Source: Metabacillus sp. FJAT-52054
GTDB taxonomy: Bacteria > Bacillota > Bacilli > Bacillales > Bacillaceae
Length of the DNA stretch: 64,000 bases
Reading direction: 5' to 3'
Assembly: GCF_037201815.1 (NCBI RefSeq)
Contig: NZ_CP147407.1
Location: forward strand, 3,914,723-3,978,722
The notes beneath the pieces are model-generated. The model was not told the DNA's origin. It saw nothing but the letters and a program-made list of their open reading frames with translations, and ran no database searches. This document shows, piece after piece, positions 16,710 through 25,683 of the stretch (within the stretch, counting starts at the first letter, position 1; each line of letters begins with the position of its first letter). Both the position numbers and the translations under genes were made by a program.

Positions 16710-17921
16710 TTAAAATTCTTCCATTTCCGTTTGTTTCGTTTCTCTCCCCAAAAATGCAACGGAAAGCACACCGATGATGATGGAGAAACAGAAAATGGTA
16801 AAGATTGTTCCAATTTCAACATTCATTTTAATCAGATATCCAACAAGCAGCGGTCCCAATATTCCACCGATTCTTCCGAACGAGGCCGCCATCCCTGATC
16901 CGGTTCCCCGAATGGAAGTTGGATACTGTTCAGGGGTGTATGCATAGAGCGCTCCCCATGCCCCTAGATTAAAGAAGGAAAGAAACATTCCTGACGCAAG
17001 AAGCAGCGCTGGTGTTTCTGCATTTCCAAAGAAATAGGCACTCAGAGCAGTACCTGACAGGTAAACAATCAGGACAAATTTCCTGCCCTTTTTTTCAATC
17101 AGCCAGGCCGCACTGAAGTAACCTGGGAGCTGAGCAAGAGTCATAATAAGGACATATTCAAAGCTTTTAATTAAGGTGAATCCTTTCATGGTCATGACGC
17201 TTGGCAGCCATAGAAACATTCCGTAATAGGAAAAAACCACAGAAAACCATAGAATCCACAGCATAGCGGTGCGTTTTTTGTATTTCCCGCCCCATACCTT
17301 TGCTATTTTTTGCAGCATCGTTTCCTGGTCTTTTTCCTGAACAGCCTTAAACGCTTTGGAATCCGGAAGATTCCATCGTAAATATAGAGCATAAAATGCA
17401 GGAAGTGCACTGATGACCAGTGCTGTCTGCCAGCCAAAACGCGGAATGATAAAGAAGGCAATCAAGGCTGCAAGGAGCCATCCGCCCGCCCAAAAGCTTT
17501 CCAGAAGTACAACAATGCGGCCTCTTTCATGCGGTTTCACACTTTCAGAGACGAGCGTCGAGGCAACCGGAAGCTCGCCGCCTAAACCCATTCCTATGAT
17601 AAATCGCAAAACAAGAAAAACCGGCAGCGCCCAAGCAAGCGCGGATAACCCGCTTCCCACTGAAAATAACAGAAGAGTGATAATAAAAACGTTTTTTCTG
17701 CCGATGCGGTCCGCCATCAAACCAAAAATGAGAGCACCGACTGCCATCCCGATTGAATTGACCGAGCCGATCCAAGCCATTTGATCCGGTTTCAGCTGCC
17801 ACTCCACCGCAAGCGCGGCGATAATAAATGAGAGGAGTCCAACATCCATTGCATCAAACATCCATCCCATTCCTGCTATTCCTAAAAGCTTCCTTTTCGA
17901 AAGCTTTGTTTGATCATTCAT
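16710..17921 (-). CDS. MFS transporter, NaiP (YceI)-like
   Basis: A 403-residue major-facilitator permease with 12 hydrophobic segments. The N-terminal GMGWMFDAMDVGLLSFIIAAL, the loop 2-3 motif GLMADRIGRKN and GMGLGGELPVASTLVSE place it in the metabolite:H+ symporter group. Of the B. subtilis members I recall, the niacin permease NaiP (YceI) fits best in length and motifs, so nicotinate uptake is a candidate role, not shown. The ATG at 17921 follows AAGGGTG; three more residues are possible. No biosynthetic partner genes are adjacent. Confidence 0.82.
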   Translation of the reverse strand: MNDQTKLSKRKLLGIAGMGWMFDAMDVGLLSFIIAALAVEWQLKPDQMAWIGSVNSIGMAVGALIFGLMADRIGRKNVFIITLLLFSVGSGLSALAWALPVFLVLRFIIGMGLGGELPVASTLVSESVKPHERGRIVVLLESFWAGGWLLAALIAFFIIPRFGWQTALVISALPAFYALYLRWNLPDSKAFKAVQEKDQETMLQKIAKVWGGKYKKRTAMLWILWFSVVFSYYGMFLWLPSVMTMKGFTLIKSFEYVLIMTLAQLPGYFSAAWLIEKKGRKFVLIVYLSGTALSAYFFGNAETPALLLASGMFLSFFNLGAWGALYAYTPEQYPTSIRGTGSGMAASFGRIGGILGPLLVGYLIKMNVEIGTIFTIFCFSIIIGVLSVAFLGRETKQTEMEEF

Positions 17922-18131
17922 ATGTAACACCCTTCTTTTTCAAAATTCTTCTTTATTATGTCACAATCCGATATTTTAGGAAATAAGAATAGCAGCGGAA
18001 TATTCCCCTTCAAAGTTTCCATGTTCCAGCATGCTGCTTTCAGATAAGAAAAGGATACTATTATTTGACAAGGAAAGAAGCTATTCAAAAAAGAGCAGCA
18101 TCATAATTGAATGAATGAGGTGCCATATCTT

Positions 18132-18644
18132 ATGGAATTTAAACTAGAAAAATTAGAGGGATATACTCCCCAAATAGGCCATCTTGTCACACAAATGGAA
18201 TATGCCAGAAAAACAACATTAGAAGCAGTCACCGGTTTAACAACCTCCGAATTAGATTTTTTACCAATCAAGGATGGGAATAGTATCGGAGCCCTGCTGC
18301 TGCATATAGCAGCAGTTGAAAAAGGGTTCCAAATAGAGATTTTTGATGGAAGAAGCCCGAATGAGCAAGAGATGGCAGAATGGGGTGCACCGTACAGTCT
18401 GGGAGCAGAAGGAAGAAAAAGTATCAAAGGATATCCTTTGGAATACTACATTTCCAAGCTTGAAGATGTCAGAAACAGAACAATGAGCGAATTTGCTGCT
18501 TTAAATGATGACTGGCTTTACGAAAATAGAGTATGGGATCACCACCCGTCTAATAATTATTTCATCTGGTTTCACGTGTTTGAGGATGAAATCAACCATA
18601 GAGGTCAAATAAGGCTGATTAGGAAAATGCTGACTCATAAATAA
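18132..18644 (+). CDS. DinB-like (DUF664) four-helix protein
   Basis: A 170-residue DinB/YfiT-superfamily protein. The metal-binding histidines expected of the fold are visible: LLLHIAAVEKGFQ near residue 60 and WFHVFEDEINHRGQIRLI near residue 150. Members are often metal-dependent thiol transferases or of unknown function; DUF664 proteins include bacillithiol-dependent enzymes. The ATG at 18132 is preceded by GAGGTG. It is a single gene with no clear operon partner. Confidence 0.8.
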   Translation: MEFKLEKLEGYTPQIGHLVTQMEYARKTTLEAVTGLTTSELDFLPIKDGNSIGALLLHIAAVEKGFQIEIFDGRSPNEQEMAEWGAPYSLGAEGRKSIKGYPLEYYISKLEDVRNRTMSEFAALNDDWLYENRVWDHHPSNNYFIWFHVFEDEINHRGQIRLIRKMLTHK

Positions 18645-18732
18645 TGAGGTATTACGTTTTACGGGCCTGGTTACCTAATACAGCGTTTTTCAGTGAAGTG
18701 GATTAGTAACCGTCTCACAATACCAGCAGCCC

Positions 18733-19356
18733 TTATTGAATAACCGTACCCTGAGCAGGGATGGGGTTTTCTTTCAGCATTCTGGCGAAATGCATCAGGT
18801 TAAATGCCAGCATTTGCACATGCTGTTTTGTAAATTCATTTTTATATCCTTCCGCTTCAATAAAAGAAGGTCCTGGTCCAGCCTCTCCCACCCAATATGT
18901 ATCAACATTTGGAGGAACGGTGAGGCCCATATGCGAAAGACCGTATAAAATGGATTTAGCCGCATCTTTTGCTCCATCCTCATTCCCAGTTATAACAACT
19001 CCGCCGACTTTGTTGTAATAGATGGATTGTCCTTTTTCATTGGTCAGGCTGCTTCCGCCATACAGCCTCTCCATAACCATGGCTGCAATGCTGCTCTTCT
19101 CCCCAATCCAAAGAGGGGTGCCTATAATTAGAATGTCCGCCTCTTTCACTTTTTCAAAAATCTGCGGCCATTCATCTCCTCCGCCCATATCATCGGAGAT
19201 TCCAAAAGCTACGTTATAATCAGCTACCCTGACTGTCTCAGTAAATACTCCTTCACGCTGCATAATGCCGGTTACCTTTTTAACTAACGCTTCCGTATTT
19301 GATTCTTCATCACCCTTTTTCAGGGAACAGTTCAATAACAATGCTTTTAATGTCAT
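18733..19356 (-). CDS. Flavodoxin-fold NAD(P)H-dependent FMN reductase family protein
   Basis: A 207-residue flavodoxin-like protein with an N-terminal KALLLNCSLKKG phosphate loop, an ADILIIGTPLWIGE segment contacting FMN and a VGGVVITGNEDGAKDA block. The family reduces FMN, quinones or metals with NAD(P)H; the exact substrate is unknown. GGAGGAC precedes the ATG. It converges on the DinB-like gene; the 88-base gap holds a bulged GGTTAC/GTAACC hairpin but no clear terminator. Confidence 0.82.
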   Translation of the reverse strand: MTLKALLLNCSLKKGDEESNTEALVKKVTGIMQREGVFTETVRVADYNVAFGISDDMGGGDEWPQIFEKVKEADILIIGTPLWIGEKSSIAAMVMERLYGGSSLTNEKGQSIYYNKVGGVVITGNEDGAKDAAKSILYGLSHMGLTVPPNVDTYWVGEAGPGPSFIEAEGYKNEFTKQHVQMLAFNLMHFARMLKENPIPAQGTVIQ

Positions 19357-19568
19357 TTTTTTGTCCTCCTCAAAGTATATAGTTTAAAAATTCCACAAAT
19401 GAGAAATGCTAAACGTAAAAATAGGCAAATTTTCTCAAACAAAATCCTTTAATTATCAGAATTTTGTGATATACTAGTTGTAACAGAAAGTTCACAAATT
19501 GTTCTTTTCTCTGTCACAATTGGTCAAGTTATGTAAGCGTTATCAAATTTGACAAGGAGGTAAGTGAA

Positions 19569-19859
19569 ATGGATGTGTTCGTGGTTTATCTTTTCATCGC
19601 GACAGCAACTCCTTTATTTCTCTGGCCTGAACGAAAGAGATTAGCAATCATCCATATTCCATTTATTGTTGGAATGTGGGCTTACTTTCTCCTCTATCTC
19701 AGCGGAAGCTTAAATTTCATCGACCACTACGTCCTCAATATGATCTTCGTCGGCAATGTCGTATTTGCCCATATCGCAGCATTCCTAATTTATGCCTTCC
19801 CAATCATTAAGCGTGAGCATGAGAAGAAACACGCTCCAAAATCACCAATCATTGAATAA
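19569..19859 (+). CDS. ywcE: Spore morphogenesis/germination membrane protein YwcE
   Basis: A 96-residue protein with three membrane helices (about 4-22, 28-50 and 60-80) and a charged tail KREHEKKHAPKS. Start MDVFVVYLFIATATPLFLW, size and holin-like topology match B. subtilis YwcE, reported to act in spore morphogenesis and germination. As in B. subtilis it sits beside the qox operon, supporting the assignment. AAGGAGG gives a strong start. Confidence 0.85.
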   Translation: MDVFVVYLFIATATPLFLWPERKRLAIIHIPFIVGMWAYFLLYLSGSLNFIDHYVLNMIFVGNVVFAHIAAFLIYAFPIIKREHEKKHAPKSPIIE

Positions 19860-19860
19860 G

Positions 19861-19890
19861 CCTTGCATCGAACGCGGTGCAGGGTTTTTT
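19861..19890 (+). terminator. Terminator of ywcE
   Basis: CCTTGCATC pairs with GCGGTGCAGGG (9 bp with G-U pairs), followed by T6, directly after the stop codon. Confidence 0.8.
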
Positions 19891-19944
19891 CTTGTTTTAG
19901 GCTGCTGCAGATTCACTTTTACTCTGTAATCGGGCGTTGAGGAT

Positions 19945-20565
19945 TATCACGGACACTCCTGGGTGGATATCAGACATTCTTGTCATGATATCACCCGGCC
20001 CGCTCCGGATATCGGACACTTTGTCTCATTTATCGGACGTTCTCGCTTTTATCGGACACTCTTGAATGGATATCAGACATTCAAGTACGGATATCGCCCG
20101 CTCCGCTCCGGATATCGGACACTTCCCCTCATTTATCGGACGTTCTCGCTTTTATCGGACACTCTTGTCAGGGTATCGCCCGCTCCGCTCCGGATATCGG
20201 ACACTTTGCCTCATTTATCGGACGTTCTCGGTTTTATCGGACATCCCTGGATGGATATCGGACACTCTTGTCAGGATATCGCCCGCTCCGCTCCGGATAT
20301 CGGACACTTTGCCTCATTTATCGGACGTTCTCGCTTTTATCGGACACTCCTGGGTGGATATCGGACATTCTTGTCAGGATATCGCCCGCTCCGCTCCGGA
20401 TATCGGACACTTTGCCTCATTTATCGGACGTTCTCGGTTTTATCGGACATCCCTGGATGGATATCGGACACTCTTGTCAGGATATCGCCCGCCCACTCCG
20501 GATATCGGACACTTTACTTACTTTATCGGACACTCACGCTTTTATCGGTATCGGACATTTGCGAT
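19945..20565. repeat. 30-copy periodic TATCGGAC array 2 with a 103-bp higher-order unit
   Basis: TATC cores start at 19945, 19968, 19989, 20010, 20031, 20050, 20071, 20092, 20113, 20134, 20153 and so on to 20543. The spacing pattern is 21-21-21-21-19, repeating as a 103-bp unit (one unit is 82 bp, lacking one monomer). Most cores read TATCGGACA or TATCGCCCG. Five successive units from about 20100 are almost identical. All three plus-strand frames stay open across it because the monomer has no stop; none has a ribosome-binding site. The array fills the gap between the convergent ywcE and qoxD terminators. Confidence 0.92.
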
Positions 20566-20603
20566 GTAGTACAGTTTTCCAGCAGAGCTGCCTTTAGATT
20601 AAA

Positions 20604-20650
20604 ACAAAAAACCGGTAAGCGATGCCCCATCTGGGATAGCGATTACCGGT
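20604..20650 (-). terminator. Terminator of the qox operon
   Basis: ACCGGTAA (20611-20618) pairs with TTACCGGT (20643-20650). An inner GATGCC/GGGATAGC pairing and an A-rich tract at 20601-20610 give T-rich RNA on the minus strand after qoxD. Confidence 0.8.
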
Positions 20651-20660
20651 TTACTATTGT

Positions 20661-21047
20661 TTATTTACCTTCATGTTCTCCATGTTCACCATGAGAAGGC
20701 GGGTTTTTCTGATGTTCTGAGTGACCGCCATGCGATCCCATTACCCAAACTGTTCCAGCTACGATTACAATCGCAATGAATGCTGCAAACACAGTATTGA
20801 GGGTTTGAATCCATCCGCTGCTGCTCTCTGTCATATGCATGAACATAAGCAGCTGAAGTGCAGCCTGGAAGAAAGCAAAAACGAAAATGATGATCAGGAT
20901 AGTGGTATCAGAGAATCCTGATGCTAAGCCTACCCACAGAGCGAGCAATGTTAAAACGATGGATAATGCAAAACCAATGACATTGCTCCATGGGAATTTA
21001 TCATGAGATGAATGTGTGTTATGAGATGTTTGAGTATTTCCAGCCAT
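20661..21047 (-). CDS. qoxD: Cytochrome aa3-600 quinol oxidase subunit IV
   Basis: A 128-residue protein with three membrane helices (about 20-42, 48-68 and 82-104), containing LQLLMFMHMTESSSGW, typical of subunit IV, and a His-rich C-terminal tail (GSHGGHSEHQKNPPSHGEHGEH). It is the last gene of qoxABCD. It stabilises the oxidase and has no cofactors. Its ATG lies one base past the qoxC stop. Confidence 0.93.
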   Translation of the reverse strand: MAGNTQTSHNTHSSHDKFPWSNVIGFALSIVLTLLALWVGLASGFSDTTILIIIFVFAFFQAALQLLMFMHMTESSSGWIQTLNTVFAAFIAIVIVAGTVWVMGSHGGHSEHQKNPPSHGEHGEHEGK

Positions 21048-21048
21048 A

Positions 21049-21663
21049 TTACAACACCATCCCCATCAAATAGACTCCAGTGAAAATGAAAATCCAGACG
21101 ACGTCAAGGAAATGCCAGTAAAGACTTGAGATAAAAAGCTTCGTAGCAGTTTGTGGTGTTAAACCGCGCTTTTTAACCTGGATTAGGATTAAGGAAATCC
21201 ATGCGATACCGATGGATACGTGAAGTCCGTGTGTCCCTGCAAGAACAAAGAATGCGGACCAGAAAGCACTCGTCTGGAGCGTAGCGCCTTCATGTACATA
21301 CTCGACGAACTCATATACTTCGTAGCCAACAAACCCGGCGCCGAGAAGAAGGGTAATAATCGTCCAAATGAATACACCCTTCATGTTGTGGCGGCGCAGC
21401 TCATGAATGGCAATACCGCTTGTAAAACTGCTTATCAAAAGCAGGAATGTCATAATCAATACGCCTTCTACTTTGAACATATCCCCAGGAAGCGGACCAT
21501 CTGCAGTTTGGTTAAATAATGCGAAATACGTTGCAAAAAGTGTAGAGAACAACGCAATTTCCGCTCCAAGGAAAATCCAGAAGCCTACAATATTCAATCT
21601 GCCTATTTCAGATTGATATTCCAGCGGCGTGTTTGAACCATCATGTGTGTGTGAATGTCCCAA
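21049..21663 (-). CDS. qoxC: Cytochrome aa3-600 quinol oxidase subunit III
   Basis: A 204-residue protein with five membrane helices and the subunit III features FWIFLGAEIALFSTLFATY and GTHGLHVSIGI. The N terminus is His-rich (MGHSHTHDGS). The start is TTG at 21663 behind GGAGGCG. It lies between qoxB (14 bases) and qoxD in the operon for the proton-pumping menaquinol oxidase. Confidence 0.95.
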   Translation of the reverse strand: MGHSHTHDGSNTPLEYQSEIGRLNIVGFWIFLGAEIALFSTLFATYFALFNQTADGPLPGDMFKVEGVLIMTFLLLISSFTSGIAIHELRRHNMKGVFIWTIITLLLGAGFVGYEVYEFVEYVHEGATLQTSAFWSAFFVLAGTHGLHVSIGIAWISLILIQVKKRGLTPQTATKLFISSLYWHFLDVVWIFIFTGVYLMGMVL

Positions 21664-21677
21664 ATTTCACGCCTCCT

Positions 21678-23630
21678 TTAAACGGTTGCCCGTTTTTCAG
21701 TTTCTTGTATTTCTTCTACGCTGACGTAGTAGCCATCGTCAATTTCAAGCGAGCGAAGAATCATTGTTGCAAATACACCGACTAATCCGATAATCGCCAT
21801 CCACCATAGGGAGAAGACCATACCGAATCCTGCGATACCGAAAGCTACTGACATAATAAGCGGTCTGCCGGAATAGTTCGGCATGTGAATCGGTTTATAT
21901 TCAACTGCTTCGCGTTTGCCAGTCGTTTTATTTCTTTGTTTCATTCTCCACCATTCATCCATGCCAGTTACTTCAGGGATAACAGCGAAGTTGTAGTGCG
22001 GAGGAATTGCTGTAGATGTCGCCCACTCAAGTGTACGGCCATCCCAAGCATCTCCTGTTTGCTCTCTTTCCGCAAAACGGAAGCTGTAATAGATGTTGTA
22101 AACAAGAACCATAAATCCAACAGCCATACCAAGTGCTCCGATTGAAGCAACAATGTTCAGATCCTGCCAGCCGTCAGCTGCATCGTATGTGTTAACACGG
22201 CGCGGCATACCGTCAAGACCTAAGAAGAACATTGGGAAGAAACAAACGTTAAATCCAATGTTAAAGAACCAGAAGCTCCAGCGGCCGATTCTTTCGTTCA
22301 GCTTGTGGCCGAACATTTTTGGATACCAGTAGTAAAGACCAGCGAAACATGCATAAACTGTTCCGGCAATCAATACGTAGTGGAAATGGGCAACAAGGAA
22401 GTACGTATTATGGTATTGATAGTCAGCTGCTGCCATTGCTAGCATAACCCCTGTAACTCCCCCGATTACGAATGTCGGGATGAAAGCAAGAGACCAAAGC
22501 ATTGCAACAGTGAATTTAATTCTTCCTTTGTAAAGCGTAAACAGCCAGTTAAATATTTTTACACCTGTAGGAATGGCAATTGCCATGGTTGTGATTGAGA
22601 ATACAGAGTTAACTCCAGCGCTTGAACCCATTGTAAAGAAGTGATGCACCCATACAAGGAAGCTCAAACCGGAAATAACAACGATTGCGGCAACCATCGC
22701 TTTATATCCGAACAGTGCTTTTCGTGCAAATGTAGCAATGATTTCCGAGAAAATACCGAAAGCCGGAAGGATAACGATATATACCTCAGGATGTCCCCAA
22801 ATCCAGAAAAGGTTCGCCCATAGCATCGGCATACCGCCGTCTGCAAGAGTAAAGAAGTGGGAACCGAACAAACGGTCAAATGTCATAAGTGCAAGTGCTA
22901 CAGTCAATACAGGGAAAGCGAACACAATGATTAGGCATGTGATAAGTGCAGTCCATGTAAACATAGGCATACGCATAAGCGTCATACCTTTTGCACGCAT
23001 TTTCAAAATTGTAACCATGAAGTTAATACCGGTCATCAATGTACCGATACCTGCTACTTGAAGACCAAGCAAATAGTAGTTCTGCCCTGGTCCAGGAGAG
23101 CTTTCAACACCGGCAAGAGGCATGTAAGCTGTCCAGCCTGCTGATGGAGAACCCCCGAATACAAATGAAATATTAAAGAGCATCGCTCCGACGAAAAATG
23201 TCCAAAAGCTCAATGAGTTCAAATAAGGATAAGCAACGTCGCGTGCACCGATTTGAAGAGGAACAACAACGTTGATCAGTCCAATCAGGAACGGCATCGC
23301 CATGAAGATAATCATGATCGTTCCATGTGTTGTGAATATTTCATTGTAATGCTGCGAGTTCAGGAACTCTGCATTATTTACCGTGAGCTGAGCACGCATA
23401 AGGAGTGCATCGACCCCTCCGCGGAAAAGCATCAAAATTGCGGCAATGATATACATAATCCCCAATTTTTTATGGTCAACCGAAGTCAGCCAGTTCGTCC
23501 ATAGCCATTTCCATTTTTTGAAGTAGGAAAGGACGAAAATAATTGCAACTGTAGTAAGACCAATAGATACCTGAGCTCCCATAATAAGCGGGTCGTCAAG
23601 AATCAAATTGTTCTTGATAAATTCGAACAT
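21678..23630 (-). CDS. qoxB: Cytochrome aa3-600 quinol oxidase subunit I
   Basis: A 650-residue heme-copper oxidase core subunit with about 14-15 helices. It carries the heme ligand region [14 protein letters not shown], the CuB/His-Tyr motif [17 protein letters not shown], the CuB pair in VHHFFTMG and the a3 ligand region VAHFHYVLI. It reduces oxygen to water with electrons from menaquinol and pumps protons. GGAGGAAATTC precedes the ATG. Length and order match B. subtilis QoxB. Confidence 0.97.
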   Translation of the reverse strand: MFEFIKNNLILDDPLIMGAQVSIGLTTVAIIFVLSYFKKWKWLWTNWLTSVDHKKLGIMYIIAAILMLFRGGVDALLMRAQLTVNNAEFLNSQHYNEIFTTHGTIMIIFMAMPFLIGLINVVVPLQIGARDVAYPYLNSLSFWTFFVGAMLFNISFVFGGSPSAGWTAYMPLAGVESSPGPGQNYYLLGLQVAGIGTLMTGINFMVTILKMRAKGMTLMRMPMFTWTALITCLIIVFAFPVLTVALALMTFDRLFGSHFFTLADGGMPMLWANLFWIWGHPEVYIVILPAFGIFSEIIATFARKALFGYKAMVAAIVVISGLSFLVWVHHFFTMGSSAGVNSVFSITTMAIAIPTGVKIFNWLFTLYKGRIKFTVAMLWSLAFIPTFVIGGVTGVMLAMAAADYQYHNTYFLVAHFHYVLIAGTVYACFAGLYYWYPKMFGHKLNERIGRWSFWFFNIGFNVCFFPMFFLGLDGMPRRVNTYDAADGWQDLNIVASIGALGMAVGFMVLVYNIYYSFRFAEREQTGDAWDGRTLEWATSTAIPPHYNFAVIPEVTGMDEWWRMKQRNKTTGKREAVEYKPIHMPNYSGRPLIMSVAFGIAGFGMVFSLWWMAIIGLVGVFATMILRSLEIDDGYYVSVEEIQETEKRATV

Positions 23631-23646
23631 TGAATTTCCTCCTTTC

Positions 23647-24600
23647 CTATTTGGAGCCTAATTCTTCCCCGGTATCATTCTTTTCTTTTTCTTCGGTCTT
23701 TGAATGATGCTCCTGGTAAGTTACTCCGTATTTCTCACGGACTCTGATTGCATATTCAGGGTCCTTTGCGTGATCTACAAATCCTAAGTGAGTTGAGGAG
23801 AATGTCATCGGTTTCGCATCACCAGGGAACATTAATTTCTCATACTGCTCCTCTTTCAGTTCAGGAGCACTTTGGCTTTTCTTCACCCAGGCAGCGAAAT
23901 CTTCCTCTGTTTGGGAGTAGACTTTAAAACGCTGTTTTGTAAATCCTTCACCTGTGAAGTTGGCATTGCGTCCTTCGTATACACCAGGCTCATCGGATTG
24001 AAGGTAAAGCTTCATTTCCATTTCTGACATAGCATATTTCTGTCCGCCTAGCTGAGGAATCCAGAATGATGCCATTGTGTCAGCAGATGTTAAACGGAAT
24101 TCCAGCGGACGATCTTCAGGAATATAAAGCTGATTGACCGTTTCAATGTCTTCCTCCGGATAGCTGAAGATCCACTTCCAGTCTACAGATGTTGCATAAA
24201 CGACAAGCGGCTTCTTATCCGCATGTTCACTTTCCGGTATTTCCTCCAGGCTGTAAATGGCCTGAACTGTTGGAATGGAAAGCGCGATTACGATAATAAT
24301 CGGAATAACCGTCCAAACAATCTCAAGGAACTTGCTGCCTTCCATTTCAGGCGGCTCATATCCCATGTTTGTTGGGCGCTCACGATATTTAATAATGATA
24401 AGAACAAACAGGACAAAAACAACTGCTATGATAAACAGCATAAATACAATAGAGAGCATGATCAGGTCTCTTTGCTGCGCGGCAACCGGTCCTTTCGGAT
24501 CGAGAACGGCCATCTGGCTGCAGCCGCCAAGCAAAAATACTGACATCAAAGCTCCAAATAAAATGATAGGTTTCAAATATTTACCCAAAAGGTTCACCAT
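23647..24600 (-). CDS. qoxA: Cytochrome aa3-600 quinol oxidase subunit II (lipoprotein)
   Basis: A 317-residue membrane-anchored lipoprotein: signal with lipobox LLGGC near residue 27-31, two membrane helices, then a cupredoxin domain facing outside. The [14 protein letters not shown] region lacks the CuA cysteines, as in quinol rather than cytochrome c oxidases. I chose the ATG at 24600 (AGAAGGA upstream) over a TTG ten codons earlier. It is the first gene of qoxABCD; three phased TCACA elements lie 138-175 bases upstream. Confidence 0.94.
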   Translation of the reverse strand: MVNLLGKYLKPIILFGALMSVFLLGGCSQMAVLDPKGPVAAQQRDLIMLSIVFMLFIIAVVFVLFVLIIIKYRERPTNMGYEPPEMEGSKFLEIVWTVIPIIIVIALSIPTVQAIYSLEEIPESEHADKKPLVVYATSVDWKWIFSYPEEDIETVNQLYIPEDRPLEFRLTSADTMASFWIPQLGGQKYAMSEMEMKLYLQSDEPGVYEGRNANFTGEGFTKQRFKVYSQTEEDFAAWVKKSQSAPELKEEQYEKLMFPGDAKPMTFSSTHLGFVDHAKDPEYAIRVREKYGVTYQEHHSKTEEKEKNDTGEELGSK

Positions 24601-24737
24601 CCTTCCCAATCCTTCTATAAATAATGACAAAAAAGTCTATAAGCACAGCAATCACTTAAACTTTTACCCTTATAGTAACAGACCACAAACAAAAATGGCT
24701 TTCCAAATTTTAATGTCATCCAGTTTTCATACAAAAG

Positions 24738-24775
24738 TCACATCTTGTTCAATATTTTTTCACAATATGTTCACA
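24738..24775. promoter_or_regulatory. Three helically phased TGTGA elements upstream of qoxA
   Basis: On the minus strand TGTGA occurs at 24771-24775, 24760-24764 and 24738-24742, spaced 11 and 22 bases, two of them continuing as TGTGAA. This resembles direct-repeat sites for response regulators such as ResD; a Rex or Fnr palindrome is not formed. No firm -35/-10 was found. The rest of 24601-24901 shows no gene. Confidence 0.4.
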
Positions 24776-24901
24776 CAATTGGATAAATCTTGATTTAGCG
24801 GAAAATCCATTCTTTGTAACCATCTGGATGGCAGTAGCAGAAAAGTAAAATTTTATTGAGTGTACGTGACGAGATGCAGAATTTACTGTCCGTTAACAAG
24901 T

Positions 24902-24915
24902 GATAAACGCTTTCA
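24902..24915. promoter_or_regulatory. Weak cre-like box before the small hydrophilic gene
   Basis: On the minus strand TGAAAGCGTTTATC has two mismatches to the cre consensus. It lies 72 bases before the TTG start at 24988. A GTTTGA ... GGAATA pair further downstream weakly resembles a sigma-B promoter. Confidence 0.35.
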
Positions 24916-24987
24916 TTGTTTGCCCGGCTTACGTTTGAACTTTTTTGTACGGTGGAATATACAAATTATATCAGGGAGGTGGAGATT

Positions 24988-25194
24988 TTGTCGAAAGAAA
25001 GCACTAAACACCATAATGAACATCCTGAACAGGTCCCGACAGATAATGAGAGCTTGCATGATAAATTTGAAAATGAACAAACGGTTGATTCCATTCCTTT
25101 GGAAGATTTGAAAAAAGATATGCAGGATGAGAAAAAGAAGCATAAAACAAAGGATGATTCTGATTCAGAAGATCAATTTAAAAAGAGAAAATAA
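24988..25194 (+). CDS. Small highly charged hypothetical protein
   Basis: 68 residues starting at a TTG behind GGGAGGTGG, reading (M)SKESTKHHNEHPEQVP and ending in Lys/Asp/Ser-rich DSDSEDQFKKRK. There is no membrane segment and hardly any hydrophobic residue, so it is probably disordered. I do not recognise a family; small hydrophilic proteins like this are common among stress and sporulation genes of bacilli. The start, stop and following terminator are convincing. Confidence 0.65.
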   Translation: MSKESTKHHNEHPEQVPTDNESLHDKFENEQTVDSIPLEDLKKDMQDEKKKHKTKDDSDSEDQFKKRK

Positions 25195-25197
25195 GAA

Positions 25198-25242
25198 AAA
25201 CGGCGTATCCGCTGAGTCATTAGCCGGTGCGCCGTTTCTTTT
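25198..25242 (+). terminator. Terminator of the small hydrophilic gene
   Basis: AAACGGCG (25198-25205) pairs with CGCCGTTT (25230-25237), followed by a T-rich tract. Between here and the PTS promoter (25243-25526) I see no gene or clear motif. Confidence 0.75.
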
Positions 25243-25526
25243 TGCTTTATCAGCATTTCATTAAAACTATTCGGCATTATTGTGAAGGGATGAAAAGGAT
25301 CTGTCAAAATACCTCTTGGATCTATATCCGTCATACCCAAGTTAACATGACAAATAGTGATGAGAGACTGTACTCGTTCTAGATATTTTTTAGTAAAAAT
25401 GCAATTTAAAACTCATAATAAATTTAAAAAAGAGGCGGTTTTTTTAGGGCTCCAGTCTTAAATAAAGGTCATTCTTTTCCATTAAGGCCGTCATATATCC
25501 TTCAAAAAATATTTTTCCAGAAACTC

Positions 25527-25555
25527 TTGCATTGTGCATATATATTTCATATAAT
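25527..25555 (+). promoter_or_regulatory. Sigma-A promoter of the PTS-EEP operon
   Basis: TTGCAT (25527-25532), a 17-base spacer and a perfect TATAAT (25550-25555). The transcript would have a leader of about 120 bases before the PTS ATG. Confidence 0.8.
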
Positions 25556-25560
25556 CAGAA

Positions 25561-25574
25561 TGCAAACGGTTGCA
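25561..25574. promoter_or_regulatory. Palindromic operator at the PTS transcription start
   Basis: TGCAAACGGTTGCA has TGCAA/TTGCA arms around a CG-containing centre, the style of LacI/GalR-family or CcpA sites, and covers positions about +1 to +13. It differs from the cre consensus at two positions. No LacI-type gene lies nearby, so a distant repressor or CcpA would have to act. Confidence 0.6.
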
Positions 25575-25683
25575 CTTATGTTGCATATTTATTTTTTACT
25601 TTATTAGTAAAATGTATTCGGTTTCAGCCATGCATTTTTATTTTCTTATCAATGTAAGCCCATACACAGAGGAGGAGCAAGTC

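Noticed and set aside
19963-20694. Three overlapping plus-strand open frames (109-243 codons) across the TATC array
   Set aside because: All three frames are open because the monomer has no stop codon and its period is mostly a multiple of three; there is no ribosome-binding site and sister arrays are not open.
24738-24775. Rex or Fnr palindrome upstream of qoxA
   Set aside because: The TGTGA words are direct, not inverted, repeats and no TTGTGAA/TTCACAA pair exists.
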